Assembly: GCA_020740775.1 (NCBI GenBank)
Contig: JAHEWK010000001.1
Location: 6,944,001 to 7,008,000 of the forward strand
Length of the DNA: 64,000 bases
Source of the DNA: Ilyonectria destructans
Lineage: Eukaryota > Ascomycota > Sordariomycetes > Hypocreales > Nectriaceae
Direction: 5' to 3'
This document shows positions 38,830-52,892 of this stretch, in pieces. Positions within the stretch are counted from its first letter, which is position 1. Every line of letters starts with the position of its first letter. The notes under the pieces are model-generated. The model saw only the letters and a program-made list of their open reading frames with translations, had not been told where the DNA came from and did not search any database. The translations under genes and the position numbers were made by a program.

Positions 38830-39909
38830 TCAGCACGCAAGATATCCGCCGTCAACGTTCCAGTGGGCTGGTGTTTTCTATTAGTACACTCAAGCAACGT
38901 CAACATCATTCACCCATAAGAAAGACTCACCTCCTGTAACATATGACGCATCATCACTTAAAAGGAAGCATAGAACTTTAGCTACTTCCTCGGGTTGTCC
39001 CATGCGTCCAAGGAGGGTGTCCTTAGAAAGCATATCCGAGTCGAATAACCCCAGAGCTTCTCCATCACGGAATATCTTCGTGTCGATAGGGCCCCTGGTA
39101 GAAATCTGTAAGCAAGAGAACCTCTGGCATCAACCTGCATGCTTCCTCTACCAGTTTGGTGGTTACCTACGGTAAGAGAGCGTTGATTCGAATTCCTTCC
39201 TTGGCATATTCCCCAGCAGCGGACTCAGTAAGCCCGATGACCCCAAATTTGCTACTTGCGTAAGCGGCGCTATGAGGTAGACCACGTCGTCCTGAAGTGC
39301 TTGCGACATTCACAATAGCACCTCCAGGGCGTGCTAGCTTTGGTAGCTGGGCTCTCATGCAATTCATTACGCCCGTGAGATTTACCCCCAGCGTGAAATC
39401 CCAGTCATCTTGAGACTGAACAGGTTGTTAGTATCGTCGTGCCTCAGCAAGCTGGGGAGATGGTGACAGTACAATGGTCTCGATGATTGTATCGCCGTTT
39501 CCGCCCGCCACACCTGCTACATTTGCAGCACCATGGAGAGCTCCGAATGAGTCAAACGTTGCCTGAACCCAACGGTCCACCCCGTCACGATCGCGAACGT
39601 CCAACTTAGTGACAATAACGGTTGCATTGCTGACTTTGCGGCCTGTAGCGAATATTAGGCACCGAAATTCAAGCCCTGGGACGTAGCCTATTATTGCTTA
39701 CACAGTTTTGCTGTCTCCTCTAAATCATCCAGGTTCAGATCACTTAGAGCAAGACCGGTGGCTCCTGTTTCTGCCATCCTAATGGCTGTAGCTCGGCCGA
39801 TTCCCTTCACTAGCATCAGTACTTTCATCGCTCTCACACTGGGAGGGCACAAGAATGGAATACTCACCGACGCCGCTCCGGTTACACAGAAGACCTTTTT
39901 GTCCGTCAT
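38830..39909 (-). CDS. Short-chain dehydrogenase/reductase (SDR 1)
   Basis: Six exons on the minus strand: 39909-39868, 39804-39702, 39642-39473, 39415-39171, 39094-38931 and 38867-38830, giving 253 residues, the usual classical SDR length. The glycine-rich cofactor motif (VTGAASGIGRA) is split by intron 1. The catalytic Tyr-Lys pair is in AAYASSKFG, followed by the usual RINALLPGPIDT segment, and the C terminus ends in a WNVDGGYLAC-type motif. It reads as NAD(P)-dependent oxidation or reduction of an alcohol/ketone; the acidic SDLNLDD after strand 2 favours NAD. It is divergent from the SDR at 40304. The gene looks fragmented unless the five introns are removed. Confidence 0.8.
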
Positions 39910-40303
39910 TTCTTGATCGTGATATTTCTTGCGACGCCCTAAATTGAAAGATAGCCTGCCTGTTAGTAGCCACTTGTTTATCGATGAGCGGGGAAGCACA
40001 AATGGTTAGAAATGAGAACTTATTGACAACATGAAAGGTTTGAGCGGACGGACTATTAATCATCAGAAGGAGGTCAGCTTTAATCCAGAGAGATCTAGAA
40101 CCCCACTCGCCGGGCTGATTCGAGGACCAACAACTGTTACGGTCCAACTTCCACCTAATTTCTAGGCCTAATAAAACGGCTTAAACTAGTTCGTTGATGT
40201 CATTTGCTTGCAAAGCGCAACCGGAGCTTAGGTGCGTATTAAATAGCAGCCGCTAGATCCAGAGTCCATCAACTTTCGTCCAATATCCATCCAAACAAGC
40301 AAA
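39910..40303. promoter_or_regulatory. Divergent promoter of the two SDR genes
   Basis: 394 bp shared upstream region. It contains a GCGGACGGACTATTAAT stretch near 40053-40070 that resembles CGGAC elements upstream of the P450 gene. No coding frame is supported. Confidence 0.35.
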
Positions 40304-41255
40304 ATGTCAAACAAACTGGCTGGAAAAGTGGCATTAGTCACGGGGGCTTCATCGGGGAGTAAGTTCATCCTCATCACTTGAGCTCTCGCGCATTGCTGTG
40401 CTGACCTAGAATGCACAATTCAGTGGGCCGCGCGATTGCCTTGGGTTTGGCGACACATGGTGCCAAAATTGTGTGTTGCGATTTGCAGGGCCAAGCCAAC
40501 CAGGAAGGTTACGAGCGCGATCTGGAGAAGACCACGGCTGAAGCAATTACGGCTAGTGGAGGAGAGGCCATATTCGTCCAAGCCGACATTTCAAACACGC
40601 AACAGGTTGAAGAAGCCTTCCGCCTGGCCATCGAGGTAAATGACCACACAGCATGCGGGTTTAACAGGCCTCACATTTCTAACAATAGATCTAGACATTT
40701 CACCGACTAGATATTCTTATCAATTGCGCCGGTTATTGGGCACCATTCGGGCTCTTTGCCGATGAGTCGGAGGACTTGTGGTCAAAGATGGTTGCTGTGA
40801 ATACCCTCGGAACCGCCAGGATGAGTCGCAAGGCCGTTCGTCAATTCATCGGGCAGGATTACGACGCTAACTGGGGAAGTCGCGGGCGAATTGTCAACAT
40901 CTCATCCTGCGCTGGTGTGTTTGGGTTCCCAGGCGAGGTCGCATACTCTGCGACCAAGGCGTCCATTAACCATATGACGAGAGCAGGAGCCCTGGACCAT
41001 GCAAAAGACTACATCAACTTCAATTGCGTTGCTCCCGGCGTGGTTGCAACTGGTATGGCTAGACAGAACTTTGAGAATAGTAAGATCCACGACGTGATGA
41101 GGAGAGCAACCCCATGGCCGAGGCTTGGCGTCGTTGAGGACGTTGCCGGAGTGGTCGTATTTCTCTGCCTCCCCGAGTCTCAGTGGATGACTGGCCAAGT
41201 CATCTCCGTGGATGGAGGTATGACTCTGGGTGTGTCACCTACTCCAGAAGAATGA
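40304..41255 (+). CDS. Short-chain dehydrogenase/reductase (SDR 2)
   Basis: Three exons: 40304-40358, 40424-40635 and 40695-41255, giving 275 residues. The cofactor motif (VTGASSGMGRA) spans intron 1. DLQGQANQ follows strand 2, INCAGYW is the structural NAG-type motif, and the catalytic Tyr-Lys is in YSATKAS. The protein ends after a MTGQVISVDGG segment. The acceptor at 40694 was chosen because the earlier AG (40687) leads into a stop codon. It probably acts on an alcohol or dihydrodiol in the pathway of the neighbouring ring-cleavage genes; the substrate cannot be read from sequence. Confidence 0.85.
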
Positions 41256-41665
41256 CCACAGAAGCTGTCGATCTGGGCAACGCAGCGGCACAGATACTCT
41301 GAGATAGATGAATGCAGAAATCAACATAGATTTCCCTCTCCATACTCTGTGCAATGATTCCAGAACGTATTTTACCTGCTATTGAGAGGACGAGCCAAGA
41401 TTGTCTTGCTGTACTGAAGCGCTGCTCTGTGGAGAAACCGGTGAGATCCACACTGGCAGGTCTCGGTCTAATTCTGTCGATTCGGAGCATCTTCGCAATT
41501 AATCGATTTCTAGTGGCGTATTGTATTACCCCGAACCGAAGCTGCGTCGAATTCAGTCCGAGATCCAGATTGAGGAGAAGAATTAAACTCCGGTATTTAT
41601 ACCATCTCGTGATATACTAAGTACTGTTCATTGAATAACATACACAATTACACTTCCCGACACCC
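41256..41665. other. SDR 2 - FAH intergenic region
   Basis: 410 bp, presumably the terminator of SDR 2 and the promoter of the next gene. One TCGGAG lies at 41482-41487. No gene is recognised. Confidence 0.45.
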
Positions 41666-42748
41666 ATGTTAATAATGGCACCCGCTTGGACGCATCTCAT
41701 TCGTTTCGTGGCCGTTGAGGATGGTCACGTCCATCTTGGACAGTTGGAGGATTGCTCGATTGATGCCGGAATCGCTTCCTTCGAGGGCAAGAAAATTCGA
41801 GCTCGTGTCATATTGGGTTCTATTTTTGACGGCGTGGTGACGGATAAAATCTTGACCGTATCTCAGGTTTGTGCAGCGGATTAATTCAACCCGTCTGTCG
41901 CTAACAAAACCTACCCAACAGCTCTTATCGCCAATCTCCATGAGAGAAGTACCCATCATCCGATGCATGGGGCTCAACTATCATGACCATGCCAAAGAGG
42001 CCAACATGCCTGTGCCATCACACCCTGTCCTGTTCATCAAGCCACGGACCGCACTTTCTGGACCCTATCCTCAGAGCATCTCAATTCCTCGTTTTGTGCA
42101 AGATGAGACTACAGATTATGAGGCAGAACTAGTCGTCATTATTGGAAAGGAAGGAAGAGACATTCCTGAATCCAGTGCTATGGACTATGTCTTGGGGTAC
42201 ACGGGCGGGAACGACGTGAGTGCAAGGACAGAACAGTTCCGCAATAGCCAGTGGTCATTCTCAAAAGGTATTACACTCAACTACAAGCTCATAGAAAGAC
42301 GGCCTAACATCAATCATCCTAGGACTGGATAAGTCAGCCCCGTTGGGACCTATCCTGGCTTCCAAGGGCGGGTTAGAGGACCCGCAAAATCTGGCCATCG
42401 AGGCGACGTTGAATGGCGAAACAGTTCAAAAGTCGCACACAAGAGAAATGATTTTCAGCGTGGCGAAAACAATTGCGTTTCTTTCCCAAGGCACGACGCT
42501 CGAGCAAGGAACTGTCATCATGATGGGCACTCCTCCAGGTATAGCTAAACATCTTTTAGTTTGCAAGTTACATCATCTGACATTTAACAGGAATTGGAGC
42601 AATGAGAACTCCAAAGATATGGTTGAAGGATGGCGACGACATGCGCGTCTATATTGATGGAATCGGTTCGTTGGAAATCTTGTGACGAATCGAGCTCACA
42701 GGCTAATGTGTTGCAGGAACTCTAATCAACAAGGTCCATTATGAGTAA
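41666..42748 (+). CDS. Fumarylacetoacetate hydrolase-family protein
   Basis: Five exons: 41666-41866, 41922-42267, 42323-42538, 42591-42665 and 42717-42748, giving 289 residues. It has the short N-terminal domain and the C-terminal FAH fold. Visible are CMGLNYHDHAKEA, the metal-ligand segment DYEAELVVIIGK, GYTGGNDVSAR, the GTPPG loop, and the closing GIGTL...VHYE. Members of this family hydrolyse, hydrate or decarboxylate 2-oxo-dienoate and acylpyruvate products of ring cleavage. Beside an extradiol dioxygenase, a role on the ring-fission product is the natural reading. A second ATG at 41675 is also possible. Confidence 0.85.
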
Positions 42749-43369
42749 ATTGTTGCTCCATGTTGGGTAATGTGATGGTCATTTCGCTTTCAACTAAGGC
42801 GAGAAATGCGGAGAGGTGGTTAGGGGTCATTCACGAAGCGCCACGTCGTATGTAGTGAGATTCTCCATAGAAATGCGAAGTATCACTATGAATGTTGATC
42901 GAGTCATCCCAATTTATGTGTCTTCTGGACATGGTCAGATCTAGCCATACGGCCAGACCTTTTCTCCGAGACCCGCAGCTGCCGTGAACAGGGATGGTTA
43001 TGCATGGTTGATCATTGAAAGCGCGAATGACTGTCTCAGTGTTCCGATTTTGGTCCTCACGTTTCCTTTCGGAACCATGTCAAAAATGAGGTCTATTCAA
43101 CGCATAATTTTAGGGCACTGATGCTAAGTTAGATTAGAACATTTATGGCGATTTCTGCATGTACCAGGCAATCAATAAGTAATCGACGGTAAAAGATGCA
43201 ATCACTTCAACCACCGAGTTCATACACCATATGATACATTATCAGTTTGCTGTTTAACCTTCATTCTTTGCACATAACCAGTTGTAAAATTCCTAAATCT
43301 TGAAGCATCAAAGCCCAGTTACTCTGTCTATCTAGTCAACTAGATTCCTAGACCACTCCGTTGCTGTTC
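42749..43369. other. Convergent intergenic region
   Basis: 620 bp between the 3' ends of the FAH-family gene and the dioxygenase gene. It is moderately AT-rich with no gene recognised. Confidence 0.45.
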
Positions 43370-44634
43370 TCATTCCAAGAAGTCCACGGGCAGATCCGGT
43401 CCTGGCCAGGAGATTAGTTTTACTTGTATTATCAGTGTGTAATTTATACTTACCCCAGACATGTAACCCATCAGGGCTGGCGGGAGAGATGTTGGTTTTG
43501 GTGTGACAATTGACTTGATCTCCATCCACGTAGTGCTCCAGGATGAACATGGAGGGATCATACCTAAAAGTTCCGTAAGTACTTAATCTTACCAAGCCTT
43601 CAAATGCGCCAACCTACCAATAGTCAAAAATCTGACTGCCCATGATATGGCGGCCTATGCCCCAGCAGTTTTGATAGCCCTTGTCACGTAGCCAATCATG
43701 CCCAAGTACTTCAGTGTCGAAATCATGGACTTCATATGATGTATGATGAACATGACTCTTTGGTCCTTGGAAAATAAAGAAGCTATGATGATCGGTGAAT
43801 TCCTCACCCAGGTCGATGTGCATGAATGCGGAAATATTTTCTCCCGAGGCATCATACTGTATCTGTAGAAAATAGTGAATACTTGAGACCAACAGCAGTG
43901 TTTGCAATGGCTCACATCGCTTGGGACAAAGTTGAAATGCCCCGTGTAAAAGTCGTACACTCTCTGAAAGTCGGTGACACACATGCCGAAATGGCCCATC
44001 TTGTGGACAGTAGCAGGCTCTATTAAATATTAAGAAATGTTGGTAATGGCCTCATCCAATGCCTGAACTGGTAGATGCAAGGAAATTTTGCAGATTCGGG
44101 GTTCGTCATCTCTTACCTTTCTGAAACCTCTGGAAAGAGTTGCCAGGGCGATTCTTTTGCTGGGGCTAAATGGAGACAGTGAGCATCCACACTGTGAGCC
44201 AAAGCTATGAATAACCTTACGAAATTGAAATCCAGGACGCGATAATCCTTTAATGGTTCTACCTCCGTTTGCCCATATACCAGGTGGAGTTTCCAGCCGT
44301 CCACTGGATCCTGCACCGTGACGCATTTCCCGCCGCCAGGCACGTTCACCAAGTCGTAGACTTCGGACGCCGTGGGGAATATAGCTCGAGCCCTTTCAAG
44401 GTCGCTGAGAGATGCAACAACCAATCCAACGCCACCAAATTCATCTTCGGTACCTGATTCAAGACAGTAGATGAATGGGTCTGAGCCATAGCCACGGTAG
44501 AAAATCTTTCCGCCTTGACGCTCGGTCTCAATAAACCCGAAATCGGCAAGAAACTGCTCTTGTCTAGCTATATCTTTGTGCTTGTAATACACATGAGCCA
44601 CGCGCAATATTTTTATTCTCGAAGCGGTCGACAT
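43370..44634 (-). CDS. Extradiol ring-cleavage dioxygenase (two-domain VOC/glyoxalase fold)
   Basis: Six exons on the minus strand: 44634-44221, 44165-44117, 44019-43916, 43862-43618, 43563-43454 and 43401-43370, giving 317 residues. Two glyoxalase-type domains are seen. The C-terminal one carries the expected metal triad: His near 164 (KMGHFG), His near 229 (HVHHTSYEV) and Glu near 280 (FILEHYVDGD). The H-65-H-51-E spacing matches type I extradiol enzymes such as catechol 2,3-dioxygenase and BphC. The family opens a catechol-like ring next to the two hydroxyl groups with Fe(II) or Mn(II). It is divergent from the FAD hydroxylase at 45174, which could supply the diol. An upstream in-frame ATG at 44706 would add 24 residues. 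Confidence 0.86.
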
Positions 44635-45173
44635 GGTTCGATGATCGAAGATGTTGATTTCAAGATTGATCTTCGGGTACTCGGCTCTGTCGGTTGGGGG
44701 TAGCAAGTCTGGGATTTGGACAATATCACTGGGATCACGTCGAGTAGAAACCCTTCGGCATAAATAACATTATCATCGGTAAAATGCGGGAATTCTAACT
44801 TAGCGTACTATAACAAAGATTTAGTCATCGTCCCGTGATTGCAGAACATTATCCAGTCGGGCTTACTCGACCATACTGACAAGGTGCGGCGTTTACTCGG
44901 TCGAATTGGAACAAATTCGGGTTAATTTTCCTGTGCCAGTCAACACGGCGGATCAACTCCCACCACCTGATTATCTCATCCGGACAAACCCCGGTCCTCA
45001 ATTGACATTCCAGTCGCTAATGAATACGAATGAAGTAGGTGCTTTATTGTGTATGATCTATATACCCCAGCCCTTCTATGATAATTAACGGGTGTCTCCT
45101 TTCACCATTCCGTACGATAAGATTTCTTCGACAGATACAAGTGCTTTCGATAATCCTTTGACAAACCTACGCA
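44635..45173. promoter_or_regulatory. Divergent promoter of dioxygenase and FAD monooxygenase
   Basis: 540 bp shared upstream region, implying co-regulation of the hydroxylase and ring-cleavage genes. It contains a TCCGGAC element near 44979-44985. Confidence 0.4.
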
Positions 45174-47351
<2,178 letters not shown>

Positions 47352-47419
47352 ATAGCCAGTCTTATCATTATAGTTATTCCAATAATATGATACATCAAAA
47401 GCAGATATGACTGCCACCA

Positions 47420-50256
47420 TCACGTCATAGGGCTTCTCGTCAACTCTGACATGAACCAATCGAATCCATTCTTCATATTGCCGATTTCACCCGATGCTTC
47501 CAAGGTTTCCAAGGCTGGATAAACCGAATGATCCGACATGTTCGAGACGTAGGCCATAGAAAGATCATCAAGCATGGTTTGTTGTTCCGGTGCCCAATCC
47601 AAAAAGGCAGCTGCAGTTGGATTAGTCGATGGCGGTGACAGGCATTGTGTGACTCCCAGAGCCGATGGACTCTCTGCAGTGGAGAAGAGAGACCCTAGAT
47701 CACGCAAGTTAGCCATGCCTGTTAGATCGACAGGCGTTGACCTAATATTCATGCCTCCTTCCCTTATTTTACCTTCTGAGCCGTTTACACGCGTCTCAAA
47801 GACAGAATTTGTAGCCTGCTTCCCGCACCCTGCTCTGGCGGCATACTGCCGTTCCTTGCAGCGAGCCTCCATCTCGGCCATCATTTGTCTCTTGCGCATG
47901 AGGCGATCCTCTAAAGAATCCACATTCTCCAGTAGGGCGAGGGGTGTACCCCAAAATTCGGCGTATCGCTGGCAGGTGAGTCGAAGTAGGGGGAATTTGG
48001 ACTCCTCCTCCTCCTCGCCGCTGTTCCTGAGGGTATACACTTTGCGAAGAATTTGTAGTGACGCAGCCAGCCACACGGTGCTTGCTAGGAACGGATTGAC
48101 CCACTTGATATGTGACTCCGATGTGTTATTCAGGATGGCAAAAATATTGTCTGAAGCCTCAAGACAGTTGCGAAGCCCTTCACAATGTGATGTGCTGCCC
48201 GGTGGAGGTGGCAAGGTGGCTGTCCAACCAAACGCTGGAGCGACCGAGTTTTCGGTAAAGATGGTGCCCGAAGCAATCTCGCCGAAGGCGAAATGGTGGA
48301 ATATCTGGAAGCGCGCCAGTTGCGTCATTAAGAATACTGAGTAGCGAGCCGAGTCAAGTTGCTTGCCCGACAGAAACTCCCGGTTTGGCCTCGCAGTGTC
48401 GGCAGTATCAGTACCAAATGTCAACTTCTCCCCTCTGTATGCCAACGACTCTGGCATTGCCGATATAGTCCGCTGCAGAGCGTGGGTGAGAAACGAGAGT
48501 TGCTCGTCATCTGCTGCCGAATGTCTGTTGCGAAAGGCATTCCTGAAATACTGCCGTAGCACTGCCGAGTCGTCTTTGCAACCGGATTCAGAACGAACGC
48601 CTTGTAAATTTCCCCGGGCTAAGACCTGGGCGTTTCTCATAATAGAGGACAAGACGATGAACCAAGCCGCGGGGGTTTGATTCCCCGATCTCCTGAGCTT
48701 TTTCCATCGCTCATTCGGTCGAATATCGAGGAAGCAGCTTTGGCTATACGTGTTTCGAAACCAGAATTCGTCGTCTGCGGGGAGGTATGTCTCGTTCATC
48801 GACCAATCGATAGCCAGAGGAGACCGCCGGATTGTGGAAGCAAAAACGTCCATTTCCCAAATGGCCCACCAGCAGCGACGCTGTTCTTCCTTGGCGACCC
48901 ATCTCTGCACCTCGGAATTGCGGCTGGGAGGGGATACCGGCGTATCATAGTCGATGAGATGCAACCGTTGCTCGTAGGCGATTCGAACACATGAGCCTAG
49001 CAGACGCCATCCTTTTCCGCGGACGCCGCGAATAAGCTCGTTGAAGGTGCAGAGTGCCATGGCTTGAAGCACAACAAGAGGGGGAGTCTCGTCTTCTATT
49101 TCTCGTATGGCGTCATCGACGGACCGGAGAGCTATCTGGTGAAACTGGTCCGAGGATGGAATATCGATGGACTTGGCGAGATTCTCCGAATCAGATGGTG
49201 AGTTCTGAAATCGAGCCGAAACCGAGAACATAGACGCGAGAATAGCAGTAAGAGGGGCCAATGTCTTGATCTCTTGGATCTTAGCCCCGAATGATGGTTT
49301 GTGAAAGAGCGAAAAAGCCGTCATGTTATCGAAGTACAAGTCGGTTCTAGGGCATCTTAGCTGGTCTTCTAATCAAGTATGAACAGGAGGGGTAGTTGCA
49401 TACAGAGTTTGAAGGCCACTGACAGAGACATTCATTGTCTCGCAGGCTTGGGCAATCAGATTTTGCGCGCCAGCAAGATTGATAAAAAACCCATCAGTGA
49501 GCACCTGAGTAGCATTGGACAATGCTGTTTCAGGTAACTCGTGGGTAGGGTGAATTAGCGACGAAAGACTGATTGCCCGCACAAAGTTGGTCGCAGCCAG
49601 CTCCGATGAATCCGACATGTCGGCTGTATCGTCATCATGATCAGTCGGTCTGGGCGACGGCGGCAACGAGGCTCGACCACTTGAAGCGCCGTCACTGAAG
49701 CGTATCCTCACTCGAGACGGAGGCGCTGCTCGCTGGCTGCTGCTGGGGCTGAGACCAGCGTGAGCAGATTGGTCGTAGTCTCTAGAAGCTGCAGTACGTC
49801 TTCGGTGTCGATTGGGCTGTGTCTGAGAGCCGTCGTTATGTCGTGGCCGTTTGCGTTCTCGCGGATGTGAACCTTGGAACGGTTAGGACATGGTCCATCT
49901 CAACGAAGTGTCCCACGCAACATGAACCTACCGAGTTTCGGCCCTGGCTTCAATCGCTGGGACGGATACGAGCAAGATTGCGATGTCTTGCTACAGGGCC
50001 CACACTGGGGTAAGACGCGGTCACTTGAGTTCACTCATCAGCATCATGGACACACGAGCTGGTTGATTCTGCGGTTCTCAGCTACCATTTGGCCTTCCGT
50101 CTGTTGCGCGTTAGTCCACTTGCTGACTATGGGGATCGCCGCACACTTCAATCGCACGCACCTCTTGCAGAGTTCGCAGGCCAGATCTGACTTGCCATTC
50201 TGCGTCATTCGCTCAGGAGTGAGCTTTCGCACACGTCGTGATTCGTCTTCGTCCAT
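47420..50256 (-). CDS. Zn(II)2Cys6 transcription factor of the catabolic cluster
   Basis: Five exons on the minus strand: 50256-50162, 50100-50086 (15 nt), 50023-49932, 49872-49404 and 49346-47420, giving about 865 residues. The zinc cluster is spread over the first three exons and has regular C-x2-C-x6-C-x6-C-x2-C-x6-C spacing once spliced. A basic linker with Arg/His/Pro follows. The large last exon contains the fungal-specific transcription-factor domain, with LFHKPSF near its start, the WRLLGSCVRIAYEQRLH motif and the RCWWAIWEMD motif. Its place between the FAD hydroxylase and a divergent P450 suggests local, substrate-responsive control of region B. The open frame continues upstream to 50619, so a longer N terminus is possible. 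Confidence 0.82.
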
Positions 50257-50811
50257 TGTCGGCTGTGATGGATAGGGGAAGATGGTCAAAGGGAGACAGC
50301 GCGATGACGGTGTGTCGGCGACAGAGACGGCTTGAAGAAACTGATGAACGGGTCTGACAGGGTTCTCCGCAGACCAGAGGATGGATTGAGACTTGTGTAA
50401 CTCCTCTAGCCACAACGAGCAAGGCGCTTTGCAGCTGGTGATCTGGCTGGGCTTCAAGTTGGCACACTTGTCAGAAACGAGTTGGCGTTTGCGGGGAACC
50501 CTGTCAGAGCCGGATGAATCAGTGTCTCCGCATTGTTCGTCAGTCAAATGACTCCTTTGTATTGGACTAGCGGACCGGACGGGCCAATTCCACAATCCGG
50601 ACGAATTAATCTTGTACAATTAGTCCGCCCCCAGACATTCCGGGTGTTGGCAATCGCTGGAGAATCAGGGGCTAGCGACCCGTAGCGAGCAACACCATAG
50701 CGGACTGCGATTTGCAGGATATTTACGGGATATTTATATCTCACGAAATTCCAGATATTATCCAGGCAAACCTGAGAAACGTAGCATATTGGACGCGTTC
50801 ACATCTCAATC
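50257..50811. promoter_or_regulatory. Divergent promoter of regulator and P450
   Basis: 555 bp. It contains CGGAC (50598-50602) and GTCCG (50623-50627) as an inverted pair with AATTA next to each arm, plus a GCGGACCGGACGG stretch near 50570-50582. Such CGG-containing inverted pairs are typical zinc-cluster sites, possibly for autoregulation. Confidence 0.45.
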
Positions 50812-52722
50812 ATGGCTATTATATTGCTTCTTGCGGCAATCGCCTTTGTTATTTCCATCCACATGCTTTTGCAAGTTGGAAAGAGGGATCCAAGAATGCC
50901 CAAAGGGCCTCCGACAATTCCCATTTTGGGCAATGCGCATCAGATCCCCTCGACTGGATTTTACAAAAAGTTTGTCTTTAGGCTCGAGTCCTAGTAAAAA
51001 TTATTGGTGTTGACACTGTTCTTAAGGATGCGTGAATGGGCAAGCATTTACGGGCCCATCTTCTCTCTCAAGGTCGGCCCCTCAAACATCATCGTACTCT
51101 GCGATCGCAAGGCCATTCATAAATTGCTTGTGGAAAAGGGAACCATTTACTCAGATAGACCACCCAGTTATGTTGGTCATCTACTTACCCAAGGCGATCA
51201 CCTCGCCCTCGAGCAGATGGACTCGACTTGGCGAAATAAGAGAAAGATCATTGCGCATAACTTCTCGCCAAAGCAACTAGATGAAAAACACTTTCGAGTT
51301 CAAGAGGCCGAGTGCGTAATTTCCGCAAAGCTCTACACTATCCACAGCGGCTTACCAAGACCAGGGCTACTGTTCTCATGACGAATCTACTTGACCGACC
51401 TGACGAATTTTTTCAAGATGTTCGACGGTATACAGCATCTGTTGTAACCTCCATTACGTACGGATTCAGAGCACCGGATTTCAAGTCCTTCTGGGGTCAT
51501 GTAAGACAGTATACCTATCTCGAATATTATTTGAACAAGGCTAACTCAAGTATCAGGGTGTTTATAACGTCATGGATAAGGTGAGCCTCCAGAGATTGTC
51601 TGAAGGCAGGCAACGAGGAAACTAACTCGACCTTTTAGTGGACTGCAGCTATGGAACCTGGAGCCAATCCACCCGTAGATGTCTTCACTTTCCTCAAATA
51701 TGTTCCAGCACCAATGGCATTCTGGAAGCGACGAGCGATGGATGCTGGCCGGACGATGGACTCAATATGGAGTGAGGCCCGCCAACGGGTGGAAAAGCGA
51801 AGAGCCAGTGGCGAGAGGCGCAACTGCATCATTGACACGTTGCTCGACGACTATGAGAAGAAAGGGTGGCCGGAATCAATTCGACAACATGCTTTCACGA
51901 ACTTGATGGGAGAAATCATAGAAGGAGGCGCTGATACAACGGCAGCACAGCTTCTGACGCTGATTCTAGCATTTGCTTTACATCCAGAGGTCCAACAAAA
52001 GGCGCGAAAGGAACTTGACGAAGCTTGCGGCACGGAGAGGTCTCCTCGCTGGGACGACTTTGAAAAGGCACCTTATATGAATTGCATCATCAAAGAGGGC
52101 ATGCGGTGGCGTCCAGTGTAAGTTACAAAAGCCGAAAATCGAATGCCAGCCATAGGTTGACATATTTACCAGCGCCGTTACGGCTTTGCCACATAAAGTC
52201 CGAGAAGGTTCGGGCGTTCCATGTCGCCGTATTCGATGAGAATTGCTAACTCTGGCAGATGATGAGTATGAGGGCATGTTCATACCGAAAGACTCGACCG
52301 TCTTCATTCCAACTTGGGCGCTACATCACAGTGAACATATCTACGCAGATCCAGACACGTTCAATCCGGACCGGTATTTGAACCACAAGCGGCTTGCGAA
52401 CGATTATGCTGGCAGTCCCGATTGGGAGAGCCGAGATCATTACAACTACGGCGCTGGACGACGTATCTGTCCTGGGATTCACCTTGCTGAGCGCAACATG
52501 TGGCGCATTGCCTCGAAGCTTTTATGGGCATTCGAATTTTCCGAGTCTGTAGACCCAGCTACTGGCAAGGTGATACCGATCGATCCGCAAGCCTACAATC
52601 CGGGTATCCTACAGGCACCGCTACCGTTCAAGGTCAGTATCAAAGCGCGGAGTGCTGCGCATGTTGAAACAATCAGAAGGGAACATGTGGAAGCGGCGAG
52701 TTTCATGGAGCAATACGCATGA
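50812..52722 (+). CDS. Cytochrome P450 monooxygenase
   Basis: Seven exons are read: 50812-50969, 51027-51315, 51348 (or 51360)-51500, 51557-51580, 51639-52117, 52173-52207 and 52259-52722, about 530 residues. The N terminus is a single hydrophobic anchor (residues 2-21) followed by the Pro-rich KGPPTIPILGN hinge, as in microsomal P450s. The I-helix oxygen motif is GGADTT, the ExxR is EGMR in IIKEGMRWRPV, and the heme loop is YGAGRRICPG with the Cys ligand. The layout resembles the CYP families around O-methylsterigmatocystin oxidoreductase. The substrate is unknown; with the neighbouring hydroxylase it may start oxidation of an aromatic compound. Intron 2 would be only 32 nt with the first acceptor and 44 nt with the second; both keep the frame. 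Confidence 0.85.
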
Positions 52723-52892
52723 GTGTCCTGACGAGCGGCTATGTGGAATTTACCAGGATGGAGACTGAACTAGGGACACACGTCACTCTAGATGTTACCA
52801 CCTTCTTGGAAGTGCACATCTGGTCAACATTTCGCGCTTCGGAAAAAGGCAGATATAAGGCGTAATTTGTACAAAATAGCTCCAAACACTAT

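Noticed and set aside
38830..39909. SDR 1 looked like a broken pseudogene because only two short coherent frames were visible.
   Set aside because: Five introns with acceptable borders join all motifs into one 253-residue frame ending in a normal stop.
47574..48344. Open frame of 256 codons on the plus strand.
   Set aside because: It is antisense to the regulator's large last exon, has no domain and is explained by codon bias on the other strand.
47420..50256. Regulator appeared to lack half of its zinc cluster.
   Set aside because: A 15-nt exon restores all six cysteines with regular spacing, so it is not truncated.
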